64,000 nucleotides of DNA, taken from contig NZ_KQ947476.1 in NCBI RefSeq assembly GCF_001506075.1, positions 386,305 to 450,304 on the forward strand, read 5' to 3'. The position numbers and the translations under genes were made by a program. Origin of the DNA: Vibrio sp. MEBiC08052 (lineage in GTDB: Bacteria > Pseudomonadota > Gammaproteobacteria > Enterobacterales > Vibrionaceae). The notes under the pieces were generated by a model that saw nothing but the letters and a program-made list of their open reading frames with translations, did not search any database and had not been told where the DNA came from. Below, piece after piece: positions 28,801 through 37,111 of this stretch. How positions within the stretch are numbered: the stretch's first letter is position 1; each line of letters begins with the position of its first letter.

Positions 28801-31800
28801 CCAAGGTTGTTATACTCAAAACTACGACTAAGTGTTTGCTCTTCGGTAATCAACTCTTCTTTGCTGGCTCTGCCGACGGCATCCACATAAAAGTTCTTGA
28901 TCAATTCGCCTTCAACTTCACTTTGCAGCAATGCCCCATTCCATTGACGGGTACCGGTTGCCGTTGCCACCGAGTCATAATGCCATTGTGTGGTGCGAAT
29001 CTGTTTCTGCTCGCCCTGCGCGGTTGCTGTGATGGTCTCTTCGTTACTCTCGATCATCCGCCCCAACGCATCATACTTCATCGTCGTGTGCTGACCTTTG
29101 GCATCCGTCTGACTCAGGAGGTTGCCAAATCCATCGTAAACATAAGTCCGGACACCTAAATCCGGATCACTACGGTAGATTTCTTTCCCTTGTACATTGT
29201 AGCGAGACTCGCTCATATTCCCGGTTGCACTGATCACCGACTTCAGCGATCCATCGGCATAATATTCTTTGGTGAGACTGCCACCTGCGGGCTCTAGCTT
29301 CTGAATCGCCCATCCCATCACGTTGAGATAGGTGGACTCTTTTCTGCCTTTGGCATCAATTTTTGTGGTGACGAATGGTTGATACTGGTAAGACACCCAA
29401 CTCAGGTCTTTCCCTGCCGGTCCCGGCTGAGAAACGGTATGAATGCGCCCCAACTGATCATAACGGGTATACGTATACTGTGGGACATCACCGACGTAAT
29501 AAGGACGAGTGACCGCACTCACCTGTCCCAACGGGGTATACTGATGATTCACCAGAACCCATTTACCATTCAGCGCCCGGTGTGCATCACGAACCTTACG
29601 TTGCAACATGTCGTAAAAAGCAACCTGTGTCGCCTGCCCCGGCGTCTCAGAAACTACACAATAAACCGCATCAGACGGTTTGACCCCACAGCGATTATCG
29701 GATGCCGGCAGATACCGATACTGAGTTTTAATAAACCCGGTTTCAGCCTGCTGCCAAGACTCGGTTTTGCGCCCTAAACCATCGAGATAAACACGCGATT
29801 CAAGCCCGTTCGGATCCCAGTTGGTCATGACTCCGTTTAAACGGTCTCTGACGGTTCGGCTTTGATGTCCCAATGGATTGGTGTTGGTTGACGTGGTTAG
29901 GTTTTGTGAATACATCAGGCTATGTTGTGATTCCTGACTGACCTGAGCACCATTTTGTTGTGCCGTGATTGTCTCGGATTCAACAAACCCTTCGCTGTTA
30001 TAGCGGTATGTTTTGGTGACAGCCAGTGCATCACCGGGATCGCTGACTTCCTTCACAACTTTCCCGGTCAGCGGATCATAACTGAATTCAGCAACATGAC
30101 TGATTTGACTGCCGTCAGTATGAATCTGGGTGGTCTGCGAGCGGGTCAACAACCCCAGCAACCAAGAAGAAACATGATTACTAAACTGATTTTCAACAAC
30201 CTTGCGGTAAGTATCTGTGGCTCCGGTAACCGGATTGAGCCCCTGTGTCAGCGTGGTTGTTTTACCAATATTGCCATAGTCATCAACCTGCTCATGGCTG
30301 ACTGTCGTCGTCATCAGAAGGTTTTTATCCAGATCATAGCTTTTATCACGCTGCTGCTGCACATAAACCTGATAACTACGATGCTCGGTGACCTGTGGTG
30401 TATTACTCACCAGTTGCTGATACTGATCGTGGGCAATGAGATGGGTTGTTAATCTTTTCTGCTGTGTCGCCAGTGTCTGTTTCAGCGCATCATCCACGGG
30501 AGACAAGACTGCCTGCGATCCCTGTGCCAGTTCAGGAACCGACGCTAGATTTTCAACTAAATAATATTGATCGTTCGGTTGGATGATCGAGATAATGACC
30601 GGCCCCGGAATCAGCAACGCGGTATCCGGCTTTTTGGCATAAGTTTTATCTTGATATTTGATCAATTCATAGGGCTGCGCGAGCGCTGCGGCTGCCTGTC
30701 GAATCTGCTCCTGAGACTTGGGTCGTTCCAATCCCTGCCGTGTCACCGAGCGGTGCTCATAGCGGGTATCAGACTCATTCAACAGTGTCAGATGGCGGAA
30801 GTTCCAGAAGTTCTCCTCACCACAGACACTACAGTTCTCATCCAGCGTATCGTCATTCCCAAGAAAGGCTTGGCGATGTTTTTGATTCTGACTGTAAGGA
30901 AACTTAGTGTAAAACTCGATATACCGGTTGCGTTGGTTTTTCCCGTTAACGAATTCACGTTGTTTAATCCACTCAAAACCGCCGGAACCTTCGCCTTGTG
31001 TATCATATTGATACGGCCCATATTGAAACACATAACTGGTGGTTCCGCTGCCATTCTCACTGTCCAGCCGATAAGCAACCGGATGAGCCAGCGAAAGATT
31101 TTGTTTGGGTAAGCTCGCCGGTTCAATAGCGGCTCGATCCGTATGTTGCCCGTAAGCACCAAACCATACCTGTGATGTATGACCCAGACCGTTAGTTACC
31201 TTAGACAGCAATAAAGCCCGGTTTATCAGATTTTCAGCCGTCTTACAGACTAGCAAGCCACTTTTATCGCTACAGTAATCGAGTTGACCATCGTGATTCA
31301 GATCGGCCCACCAGCGTTGGGTACTGCCCCATGAATCGACTTTAAACTGATAATTTTCTTTGTTGATATTGGTACAGAACACCTGAGAGCCGCTGCCACG
31401 ACAAAAATCAATCACACCGTCCTGATTGAGATCCTGCCACCAGCGTTTATTCGCATCTCCCCAGTTGCCATTCCAGTCCGGCCCACCGACCAAAACCAGA
31501 TCATTGCTTAAGCCGGACACATCACCGTGAGTCCCATAAGAACAGGTCAGGTTCTTCTCCTGACCGGCTTCATTTTTGGTTGCCCGGCACAGATCCATTG
31601 CTCCGTCACCATTGATATCAACCCACCAGCGCTTATCTTTACTGCCAATATCAGCCAACGAGAACACCCGGACTCGTTCACCTTTCACCTCGCTGCCATT
31701 CAATAACGTACATTTGACCAGCTTTGCACCGATGCGGCAGAAATCCTGACTACCGTTGCCGTCGAGATCAACCCAGTCGATGTCACTATTCGACTCCCAA

Positions 31801-33230
31801 ACCAAGTGGTTGAGACGGATAGTCTCCTGCCACGTATAAGTTGTCTCGTTCTCTTTTTTCAGTTGACTACAGACCAAGTCATCATCGATGCGACGACAGA
31901 ATTCAGGATAACCGTCTCCATTGGTATCGACCCACCACCGATTCTCTTTCGAACCAAGCGCCGGTAACGGGTAAGTCTGAGTTGTTTGTTGGCTATTTGG
32001 GGAGAATTCGGTACAAATCAGCTGGTCATTATCATTACGACAGAATTCGCTTTTGCTATTCCCATTGAGATCCAGCCACCAGTGGGCATCACTGTCTCCC
32101 CATTTGGTCAGCGGATACGCAACGCTTTTGTTGTCACCGGCGATACTCAAATGACAGTGCAGTCCACCAGCGGCGGTTTTACACAGATCAAGCGCACCGT
32201 CTCCGTCTAAGTCAACCCACCATGACCGAGGCTGATTCTTCCAAGACTTAGGAATACTGTTATTGCCCCAGTTACCAATATTGCTGCTGACCACTTGCTG
32301 GTTAAAATAAACGTTTTGCTGAGTGGGTTTGGGGATTAAATGCCAGTTGAATTGAGTTTTAGGTAAACACAAACTATCCCGGTCACAATATTGAATTGCG
32401 CGAACGGTATGCGCATCAATTGAAGAACTTTGTTCACCCGTTGTCGCTTGATAAGTGAACTGATAATAATTGGCCAGTTGACCACTCGTCTTTAATTCAA
32501 TCCGCGATAATCGTTCACCGGATTCATCTGTCTCCCCACCTTGACTGAAGCGAGACAATTTAAATTGAGCATTTGCCATCGGTTCGTAAACAAATGCGAG
32601 TGAATAAATATCATAATCGACCTGAGAGATTTCACCATGGGTCGTATAGCTGTATTTGATTGGATTCTTGCGTAATGTATTGGTCACTTCACTCAGCAAC
32701 CAGGCACGACTTTGCGGATGATAACGATAGGTCATCCGTTCACCGCTCTTACTCTGGGAAATAAAAACGCTGTCTGACGCTAATGCATTACCGCTCAGTG
32801 AGACACGGGTAAAATCATCTTGCTGTAAAAAATAAACCGAACCATCTTCACCACGAACGCCATCTGCAACAATCAGCCGATTGCCATCCATGCAGAAATT
32901 ATCCAGTCGGCTATTTTCAACCGGACGAAATTGCTCATCGGTAAACCACTGACTGCCACAGCGATAAATAGAAGAGAGGCCGGCAATATTAAAACCGACA
33001 CCCAATGCTGAATTTGTTGCACCCTGACTGGAATACTGAATCGCCAATTGCGGTGTATTGCCGCCACGGCCTTCCGGTAATTCAATCGGAATCTGATAAG
33101 AGGCAATTCCTTGGTGAACACTGAGCTCTCCCGGCAAAGTACCGACTGTTTCAGTGATAGGGGCAGATTGTGCGTGTAACGCAGACACAAAAAGACCCAG
33201 ACCTAACAAGAGGCCAATCCGTTTATTCAT
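25881..33230 (-). CDS. Giant secreted SpvB/FG-GAP/Rhs polymorphic toxin with lipase-type C-terminus
   Basis: The product has 2449 residues. An N-terminal signal peptide (MNKRIGLLLGLGLFVSALHA) is followed by an SpvB/TcaC-type domain (VGTLPGELSVHQGIASYQI, then GVGFNIAGLSSIYRC). Residues ~335-665 hold seven FG-GAP-like repeats of the form WW.D.[DN]GDG....C, each with a second Cys about 10-18 residues on. Rhs/YD repeats fill ~1000-2100, ending in the Rhs core (RFLSADTYIQAP, then NRYSYVMNNPMKYYDPSGHFW). The variable C-terminal ~310 residues include a Gly/Ala-rich segment and an alpha/beta-hydrolase nucleophile elbow GHSLG near 2360. The start ATG 33230 is preferred to 33248. It is the likely product of an Rhs toxin module; the target is unknown. 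It could be exported by Sec or carried by the nearby eCIS. Confidence 0.88.
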   Translation of the reverse strand: MNKRIGLLLGLGLFVSALHAQSAPITETVGTLPGELSVHQGIASYQIPIELPEGRGGNTPQLAIQYSSQGATNSALGVGFNIAGLSSIYRCGSQWFTDEQFRPVENSRLDNFCMDGNRLIVADGVRGEDGSVYFLQQDDFTRVSLSGNALASDSVFISQSKSGERMTYRYHPQSRAWLLSEVTNTLRKNPIKYSYTTHGEISQVDYDIYSLAFVYEPMANAQFKLSRFSQGGETDESGERLSRIELKTSGQLANYYQFTYQATTGEQSSSIDAHTVRAIQYCDRDSLCLPKTQFNWHLIPKPTQQNVYFNQQVVSSNIGNWGNNSIPKSWKNQPRSWWVDLDGDGALDLCKTAAGGLHCHLSIAGDNKSVAYPLTKWGDSDAHWWLDLNGNSKSEFCRNDNDQLICTEFSPNSQQTTQTYPLPALGSKENRWWVDTNGDGYPEFCRRIDDDLVCSQLKKENETTYTWQETIRLNHLVWESNSDIDWVDLDGNGSQDFCRIGAKLVKCTLLNGSEVKGERVRVFSLADIGSKDKRWWVDINGDGAMDLCRATKNEAGQEKNLTCSYGTHGDVSGLSNDLVLVGGPDWNGNWGDANKRWWQDLNQDGVIDFCRGSGSQVFCTNINKENYQFKVDSWGSTQRWWADLNHDGQLDYCSDKSGLLVCKTAENLINRALLLSKVTNGLGHTSQVWFGAYGQHTDRAAIEPASLPKQNLSLAHPVAYRLDSENGSGTTSYVFQYGPYQYDTQGEGSGGFEWIKQREFVNGKNQRNRYIEFYTKFPYSQNQKHRQAFLGNDDTLDENCSVCGEENFWNFRHLTLLNESDTRYEHRSVTRQGLERPKSQEQIRQAAAALAQPYELIKYQDKTYAKKPDTALLIPGPVIISIIQPNDQYYLVENLASVPELAQGSQAVLSPVDDALKQTLATQQKRLTTHLIAHDQYQQLVSNTPQVTEHRSYQVYVQQQRDKSYDLDKNLLMTTTVSHEQVDDYGNIGKTTTLTQGLNPVTGATDTYRKVVENQFSNHVSSWLLGLLTRSQTTQIHTDGSQISHVAEFSYDPLTGKVVKEVSDPGDALAVTKTYRYNSEGFVESETITAQQNGAQVSQESQHSLMYSQNLTTSTNTNPLGHQSRTVRDRLNGVMTNWDPNGLESRVYLDGLGRKTESWQQAETGFIKTQYRYLPASDNRCGVKPSDAVYCVVSETPGQATQVAFYDMLQRKVRDAHRALNGKWVLVNHQYTPLGQVSAVTRPYYVGDVPQYTYTRYDQLGRIHTVSQPGPAGKDLSWVSYQYQPFVTTKIDAKGRKESTYLNVMGWAIQKLEPAGGSLTKEYYADGSLKSVISATGNMSESRYNVQGKEIYRSDPDLGVRTYVYDGFGNLLSQTDAKGQHTTMKYDALGRMIESNEETITATAQGEQKQIRTTQWHYDSVATATGTRQWNGALLQSEVEGELIKNFYVDAVGRASKEELITEEQTLSRSFEYNNLGQLIAEHRPNQFTLNYQRDAQTGINTEIWGDISQAQIHFSAEEYDRVIRPLIDQALARAGDYLRKAKELRRQQHFYQSREEEYLALKDHVISADGVAENEQFAQQMYAELHGRALEAFYDEHGERYFKVPSRTILINPPVTITVVQQPKFHLKLEGNLLRKVSLAEWASVQSGLIAANQIAYYGHYADNNGAGLVSFTLDRDDPLYDQRVREMFGRLTVLADDIGRLEYVADHTHRKATSYLQAANQLVQLVKQVKLVSQRYRNLGEESGTESLLLQSLKDAAPAQGKLSYWKLSDLDAEGRIAAEIYGNGLTNQYDYQEDSGQLLNITTLQGNQSIRSLHYTYDRMDNVTSRYDAINNIREEYYYDQQDRLITNRLTGTNHQHQDNPLFNKDYTVRYNAEGNITYKSDVGRYFYADPDHAHAVTRAGNNTYTYDANGNMLTGGGRTIDWNGFNKPERITSGEQWVEFRYDSARQRYFKQNHQGEKTWYLGKVYERVEGTDGNIQHKQFIYVDGRLVALNVDVTKTDGQGNAASVDRQIRYSHSDALHSIDLMTDMWGNVVERRNYDAWGKVRPFAWQQDTQNVPQALMQNRGYTGHEQLEEVGLIHMNARVYDATLARFLSADTYIQAPDHSQSYNRYSYVMNNPMKYYDPSGHFWKKIRKAISKGLKKVTREVFKGVAKVKYLNAVLQTAACVVGGPVGCAGYAAASTLGYTGSYSGAFRAGAFSYAGARIYGVGNPLSSVKGTISFVTSATLSREQSTIANFALYGLGGSFGQVAANAVVEAKNYYWKTQVEHYANKLGLSLYEANILLQLNSELGLAVAGDTVKIDNKGVQIYGFTTRNKHGMWGVLWDVNDTILGYQGEIDAVGRSFIRQAEGRRIEIGHSLGALRSTNLVRHGYASSAHVYALPATNIGGPGVTVTNGIHDGVSGGVLGGIFNPGSLIPSPYSKFSFYPPIFRLDKNHPYCSAYGKC

Positions 33231-33268
33231 ACTTAACCCACTTAACATTTAATACAGCAAATACAGCG

Positions 33269-33595
33269 CTACTTTTCTTGGCTTAACTGTTGTAACTCGT
33301 GCTCAAGTGATTCAATTTTCTGATCAATATCTTGGTCGGATAGAGTCTCAGTCGCTGATAACGGCTGCTCATGAATCAGCGCCTGCCGTAACTGTTTCAC
33401 CTGAACCTGATGATTTAATTTTTCTACGGTCAGTGTTTCCGTATTTGGCGGTAAGGTATGATTTTTTTCGGGGAGCGGATGACCCAACTCAACAACAGAG
33501 CGTTTGGGTAACAAAAGGTTGATACTGGCAATAACTGCAACCAGCAATAAAAGTGCTAATACCCAGCGAATCACCGTTGTTTTATGGTTTATCAT
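33269..33595 (-). CDS. Small single-pass membrane protein upstream of Rhs gene
   Basis: The 108-residue product (start ATG 33595) has a short basic N-terminus, one hydrophobic helix (VIRWVLALLLLVAVIASINLL, residues ~7-27) and a hydrophilic coiled-coil tail (EKLNHQVQVKQLRQAL; KIESLEHELQQLSQ). An in-frame TTG at 33622 would lengthen it by nine residues. It ends 38 nt before the Rhs start and is surely in the same operon. It may be an anchor or export partner of the Rhs protein; the sequence shows topology only. Confidence 0.7.
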   Translation of the reverse strand: MINHKTTVIRWVLALLLLVAVIASINLLLPKRSVVELGHPLPEKNHTLPPNTETLTVEKLNHQVQVKQLRQALIHEQPLSATETLSDQDIDQKIESLEHELQQLSQEK

Positions 33596-34196
33596 GAATA
33601 ATTGATCAGTACCTGAAGCCAAATTCGCGGATAAAATACAACTTTATTGCGATAATCATTAGCGCGCATATGCAAAAAGGTTAATTAGGTCACAAAAATA
33701 TTTGCTTTTATCCGATAAGCCGCCGGATGAGCAAGGTATCTGAGATGAAACAATGATTTAGGTTGGCAATGTTTGTCATGTTTTACATCTGTTCAGGAAC
33801 AATAAAGTTTGCCCTTTTCATATGATGAAAACACAGATGGCTGTATAGCATAATTGAAGCAGGTTCGTGTCATTCGATCATCCTAAAAACTTCCTGGCTA
33901 TTTCAGATCAAAAAACGGCTGAGCTGACTAAATGGTCCATAATCATCCAGATTAAAAACAATTAAATCAAAGAGATGATCTTTTGACACAACCCGAATGA
34001 AAAAGCAGTCAAGATTGACCATGCTATTCGAGCTGTTTATTTCCAGAGAGATTTTTACAAAATAACTCATGTCCATTTTGGTCATGAGCGGCACAGTATG
34101 TTACTGTCATTGTGTCTTTATTTTCTGAAAAATCATAAAGATAATATCTGCTGAAAAGACACTGTTGTGCGTAAAACGAATATGGATGTAGGAACA
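33596..34196. other. Sparse AT-rich intergenic region
   Basis: About 600 bp lie between the Rhs operon and the NTF2-like gene. The only possible gene is a 63-codon minus-strand ORF (33903-34094; see separate entry). The right part must contain the promoter of the NTF2-like gene. No transposase or repeat ends are recognised. Confidence 0.4.
33903..34094 (-). CDS. Possible short gene or gene remnant
   Basis: A 63-codon frame with product phrases MSYFVKISLEINSSNSMVNL and DHLFDLIVFNLDDYGPF. It is divergent from the NTF2-like gene, the position of a regulator, and could be the decayed start of one. No domain is recognised and no strong ribosome site is seen, so it may not be expressed. Confidence 0.25.
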   Translation of the reverse strand: MPLMTKMDMSYFVKISLEINSSNSMVNLDCFFIRVVSKDHLFDLIVFNLDDYGPFSQLSRFLI

Positions 34197-34625
34197 ATGA
34201 TGAAAAAAGACGATTTAGTTGAGCTAGTCATTAAGTATTTCGAGAAAGTAGATGCAGGTGATCCGAGTTATCTGGATCTATTCTCAGAGGATGTTGATTT
34301 TTTCTTTCCTAAATTTGGACAGGCGAAAGGAAAAGATGCCTTAGTGGCGTTTGGCAATAGAATTGGTAGCTCGTTGATAAGTATCTGGCACGATATAGAC
34401 GGCTTTCAAATCACAACGGCTGGAAACAAAGTCATTGTTGAAGGACAAGAGGGAGGAGTCATGAGTGATGGTACCCCTTGGCCGGACAACAATGTGTCCA
34501 CTGGTCGTTTTTGTAGTGTATTTGAGTTTAATGGAAAAATAATAAGTCGTATGTATGTTTATGTCGATCCTGATTTTCCGAGCCGAGATTTGGAAAGAAT
34601 TGCTGTGCTGTCAGAGGGAAAGTAA
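34197..34625 (+). CDS. SnoaL/NTF2-like protein
   Basis: The product has about 142 residues (two adjacent ATGs at 34197-34202, with AGGAAC just upstream). The pattern YFEKVDAGDPSYLDLFSEDV, then KGKDALVAFGNRIGS and GTPWPDNNVSTGRFCSVFEF with KIISRMYVYVDP, is that of SnoaL-like/NTF2-fold proteins: a cone-shaped alpha+beta barrel that binds or isomerises small molecules. Specific function cannot be read from sequence. The gene is AT-richer than its neighbours, which hints at later acquisition. Confidence 0.75.
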   Translation: MMKKDDLVELVIKYFEKVDAGDPSYLDLFSEDVDFFFPKFGQAKGKDALVAFGNRIGSSLISIWHDIDGFQITTAGNKVIVEGQEGGVMSDGTPWPDNNVSTGRFCSVFEFNGKIISRMYVYVDPDFPSRDLERIAVLSEGK

Positions 34626-34691
34626 CGCATATGTAACCATCCCTTAAACAGGGGCATACCATTTTAGAGTTCTTCGGTATATGCACAACAA

Positions 34692-35879
34692 TCACACCCA
34701 CTGGCCGGCAACCCAACCGGACGACCAGCACCACTGGAAGTTATATCCGCCCAGCCAGCCAGTGACATCCATCACTTCACCGATAAAGAACAGGCCGGGA
34801 ACGGATTTACATGCCATGGTTTTCGAAGAAAGTGCATCGGTATCGACCCCACCCTGAGTCACTTCTGCGGTGCGGTAGCCTTCCGTGCCGTTGGGTAAAA
34901 TTTGCCAGTGCGTCAATGTTTCAACCAGTGCGGCCATTTCTTTACTGTTGAGCTGCTTGAGCGGCTTATCCACCAGCTCACCTCGCTCAATCAAGACTTC
35001 AACCAAGCGTTTAGGTAACACCTTCGCAAGGGTATTTTTCACACTTTGGTTGGGGTGTTTGACACAGGAACGATTCAGCAATTGCTCGATATCTTCATCG
35101 GGTACTAAATTCACCGTGACTTTCTCCCCCGGCTGCCAATAGGAAGACAGTTGTAACACGGCCGGTCCGGAGAGTCCGCGGTGCGTAAAAAGCAGCGCTT
35201 CTTTAAATGCGGTGCCATTTTCAGCGGTGAGAACCGCAGGCACTGCAATCCCCGATAATTCGGCAAACAAATCTTTTTCTTCTTTATGGAGTGTAAAAGG
35301 CACTAATGCTGCCCTAGTCGGAATGATCTGCAAACCAAACTGTTCCGCAATTTGATAGCCAAAAGGTGTTGCCCCGAGTTTTGGCATCGACAACCCTCCG
35401 GTTGCAACCACCAGCGACTGGCACTCGATGATTTCCTGCCCAGCGTGAAGGCGAAAACCGGCTTCCGTTTTCTCAATGATCTGAATATCGACCTGATAAC
35501 GCTGTTCAATATTGGGTAAGTCACACTCTTTGAGCAGTAAATTAACAATATCCTTAGCACTATCAAGGCAGAACAATTGCCCGTGATCGCGTTCTTCAAA
35601 CGCAATCCCGTATTCGCTGACCAAAGAGATGAAATCCCAGTTGGTATATTGAGATAGCGCAGATTTAACAAAATGTGGATTGCGGCAGAGATAATGATTC
35701 GCAGAGACATCATAGTTGGTGAAGTTGCAGCGCCCCCCACCGGAAATCAGGATTTTTCGCCCCGGTTTTTTACCGTGATCGACAACCAAGACGCGTCGCC
35801 CTCGTTTACCAGCCTGCGCAGCACACATCAGCCCTGCGGCTCCGGCTCCGATCACCACGACATCAACCTGTTTACTCAT
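34692..35879 (-). CDS. YhiN/HI0933-type FAD-dependent oxidoreductase
   Basis: The 395-residue flavoprotein starts with VDVVVIGAGAAGLMCAAQAG, a Rossmann FAD-binding motif, then GRKILISGGGRCNFTN, the signature of the HI0933/YhiN family. The C-terminus LFFIGEVMDVTGWLGGYNFQ completes the FAD site. The start ATG 35879 has GGTGAG upstream; the longer ORF from 35903 does not. The physiological substrate is unknown. Its neighbour relationship (next to uspB/ftnA) resembles other vibrios as far as remembered. Confidence 0.9.
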   Translation of the reverse strand: MSKQVDVVVIGAGAAGLMCAAQAGKRGRRVLVVDHGKKPGRKILISGGGRCNFTNYDVSANHYLCRNPHFVKSALSQYTNWDFISLVSEYGIAFEERDHGQLFCLDSAKDIVNLLLKECDLPNIEQRYQVDIQIIEKTEAGFRLHAGQEIIECQSLVVATGGLSMPKLGATPFGYQIAEQFGLQIIPTRAALVPFTLHKEEKDLFAELSGIAVPAVLTAENGTAFKEALLFTHRGLSGPAVLQLSSYWQPGEKVTVNLVPDEDIEQLLNRSCVKHPNQSVKNTLAKVLPKRLVEVLIERGELVDKPLKQLNSKEMAALVETLTHWQILPNGTEGYRTAEVTQGGVDTDALSSKTMACKSVPGLFFIGEVMDVTGWLGGYNFQWCWSSGWVAGQWV

Positions 35880-35930
35880 TTTTATCTCACCAACACCTAA
35901 CAAAAGCGATCGCTATAAACATCAAAGACA

Positions 35931-35962
35931 CGAAAAAAGGATGTGCCAGTCAGCACATCCTT
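35931..35962 (-). terminator. Rho-independent terminator for uspB
   Basis: On the minus strand a perfect 10-bp stem (AAGGATGTGC / GCACATCCTT) with a six-base loop is followed by a run of T residues (TTTTTTCG). It stands ~70 bp after the uspB stop and before the flavoprotein gene, so it separates the two transcripts. Confidence 0.88.
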
Positions 35963-36034
35963 CGTCGATTGAAAGCTGATTCTAACGTCAAGCGAGCCAT
36001 TTTACCAATCAAGCGCCCGACGTTGAATCTCTCT

Positions 36035-36358
36035 CTACAAAATAAGCGTGGTTATCATCGTGATTCCGACAAGAGAAGATGAGAGTATAAAGAGCTGTCT
36101 CACCCGTTCACATTTGCCGGTAAATACTGAATCATGATGATGGAGGTACTCTTTACTTTTGATGTAATGAAATAAACGGACCTGTTTATTCATATTACCG
36201 TGAGTGGTGAAAAATCCGGGACCGTCTACTTGCTGATACAAGAGAGGATGGGCTTCACGCATGATATAAATCAATGCCCGAAGCGCTGTTAGGTACCGCG
36301 CAACATTAACCAGTGTCACTCCCATGAGTGCAAATAAGATCGTATCTTCGCTGATCAT
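36035..36358 (-). CDS. uspB: Universal stress protein B
   Basis: The 107-residue protein matches UspB: it opens MISEDTILFALMGVTLVNVARY, with a hydrophobic N-terminal helix, has HPLLYQQVDGPGFFTTHG in the middle, and ends in a second hydrophobic helix (LFILSSSLVGITMITTLIL). UspB is a two-helix inner-membrane protein induced in stationary phase under RpoS in enterobacteria. Here it lies next to ftnA and across from uspA, and has its own terminator. Confidence 0.93.
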   Translation of the reverse strand: MISEDTILFALMGVTLVNVARYLTALRALIYIMREAHPLLYQQVDGPGFFTTHGNMNKQVRLFHYIKSKEYLHHHDSVFTGKCERVRQLFILSSSLVGITMITTLIL

Positions 36359-36425
36359 CTTTTCCTCCCTACATCTTCACTTGGATCTCAAAGAAAAAAG
36401 ACAATCAGCAGTGATATTTCTGAGA

Positions 36426-36953
36426 TTACCCGGCTTGAGAATCCATAACGGAAGATGAACCTTCATTTACCATGTCTGCTAAATCTTTGTCGATGAAAAA
36501 CAGGGCTTTACCATCTTCACCAACCAGCTCTAACTTGTCTAAAATCCCTTTAAACAGTTTTTCTTCTTCGTGCTGCTCGGCAACATACCACTGAAGAAAA
36601 TTAAAGGTCGAGTAATCTTGGGATGTGAATGCTACATGGGCCAACTTGTTAATTTTTTGCGTTATCATTTGCTCATGTTCATATGTTTCGCGGAAAACCT
36701 CCCCTAAACTCTTATAGTCATGTTTGGGCGCATCAATCGCACCGAGAATCGGCAGCGCACCTGTCTCACTCACATAAGTAAACAGACGCTGCATGTGCTG
36801 CATTTCTTCTTGAGCATGAGAACGAAGAAACATTGCTGCACCTTCAAAGCCTTTATCTTCACACCAAGCACTCATTTGTAAGTATAGATTGGATGAGAAA
36901 AATTCGAGATTAATTTGATCATTTAGTTGATCAACCATAGCCTGTGCTAGCAT
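36426..36953 (-). CDS. ftnA: Ferritin (iron storage)
   Basis: The 175-residue ferritin has the ferroxidase ligands Glu17 (NLEFF), Glu50 and His53 (QEEMQHMQ), as in E. coli FtnA, plus YVAEQHEEEKLF for the third and fourth ligands. Twenty-four subunits form a shell that oxidises Fe(II) and stores it as mineral in the cytoplasm. The start ATG 36953 is set by AGGAGA eight nt upstream; the ORF extends further 5' without a site. It is divergent from uspA. Confidence 0.93.
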   Translation of the reverse strand: MLAQAMVDQLNDQINLEFFSSNLYLQMSAWCEDKGFEGAAMFLRSHAQEEMQHMQRLFTYVSETGALPILGAIDAPKHDYKSLGEVFRETYEHEQMITQKINKLAHVAFTSQDYSTFNFLQWYVAEQHEEEKLFKGILDKLELVGEDGKALFFIDKDLADMVNEGSSSVMDSQAG

Positions 36954-37111
36954 AACCTTGTCTCCTGATATACGCTCATATTGATTGAAATATAACACCT
37001 TCAACACTTTATCATCTTCTGGCAGAGAAGTGGAACTGAGATCATTACGACAATTTTTTTTTCAGGGCGATGCTAAAGTGAAACCATCAGATATGAAACG
37101 GAGACGGTACA

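Noticed and set aside
28350..29159. 269-codon ORF antisense to the Rhs gene
   Set aside because: It lies wholly within a long coding frame on the other strand and has no domain-like sequence or ribosome site; it is a shadow of the YD-repeat codon pattern. The 26838-27581 plus-strand ORF is rejected for the same reason.
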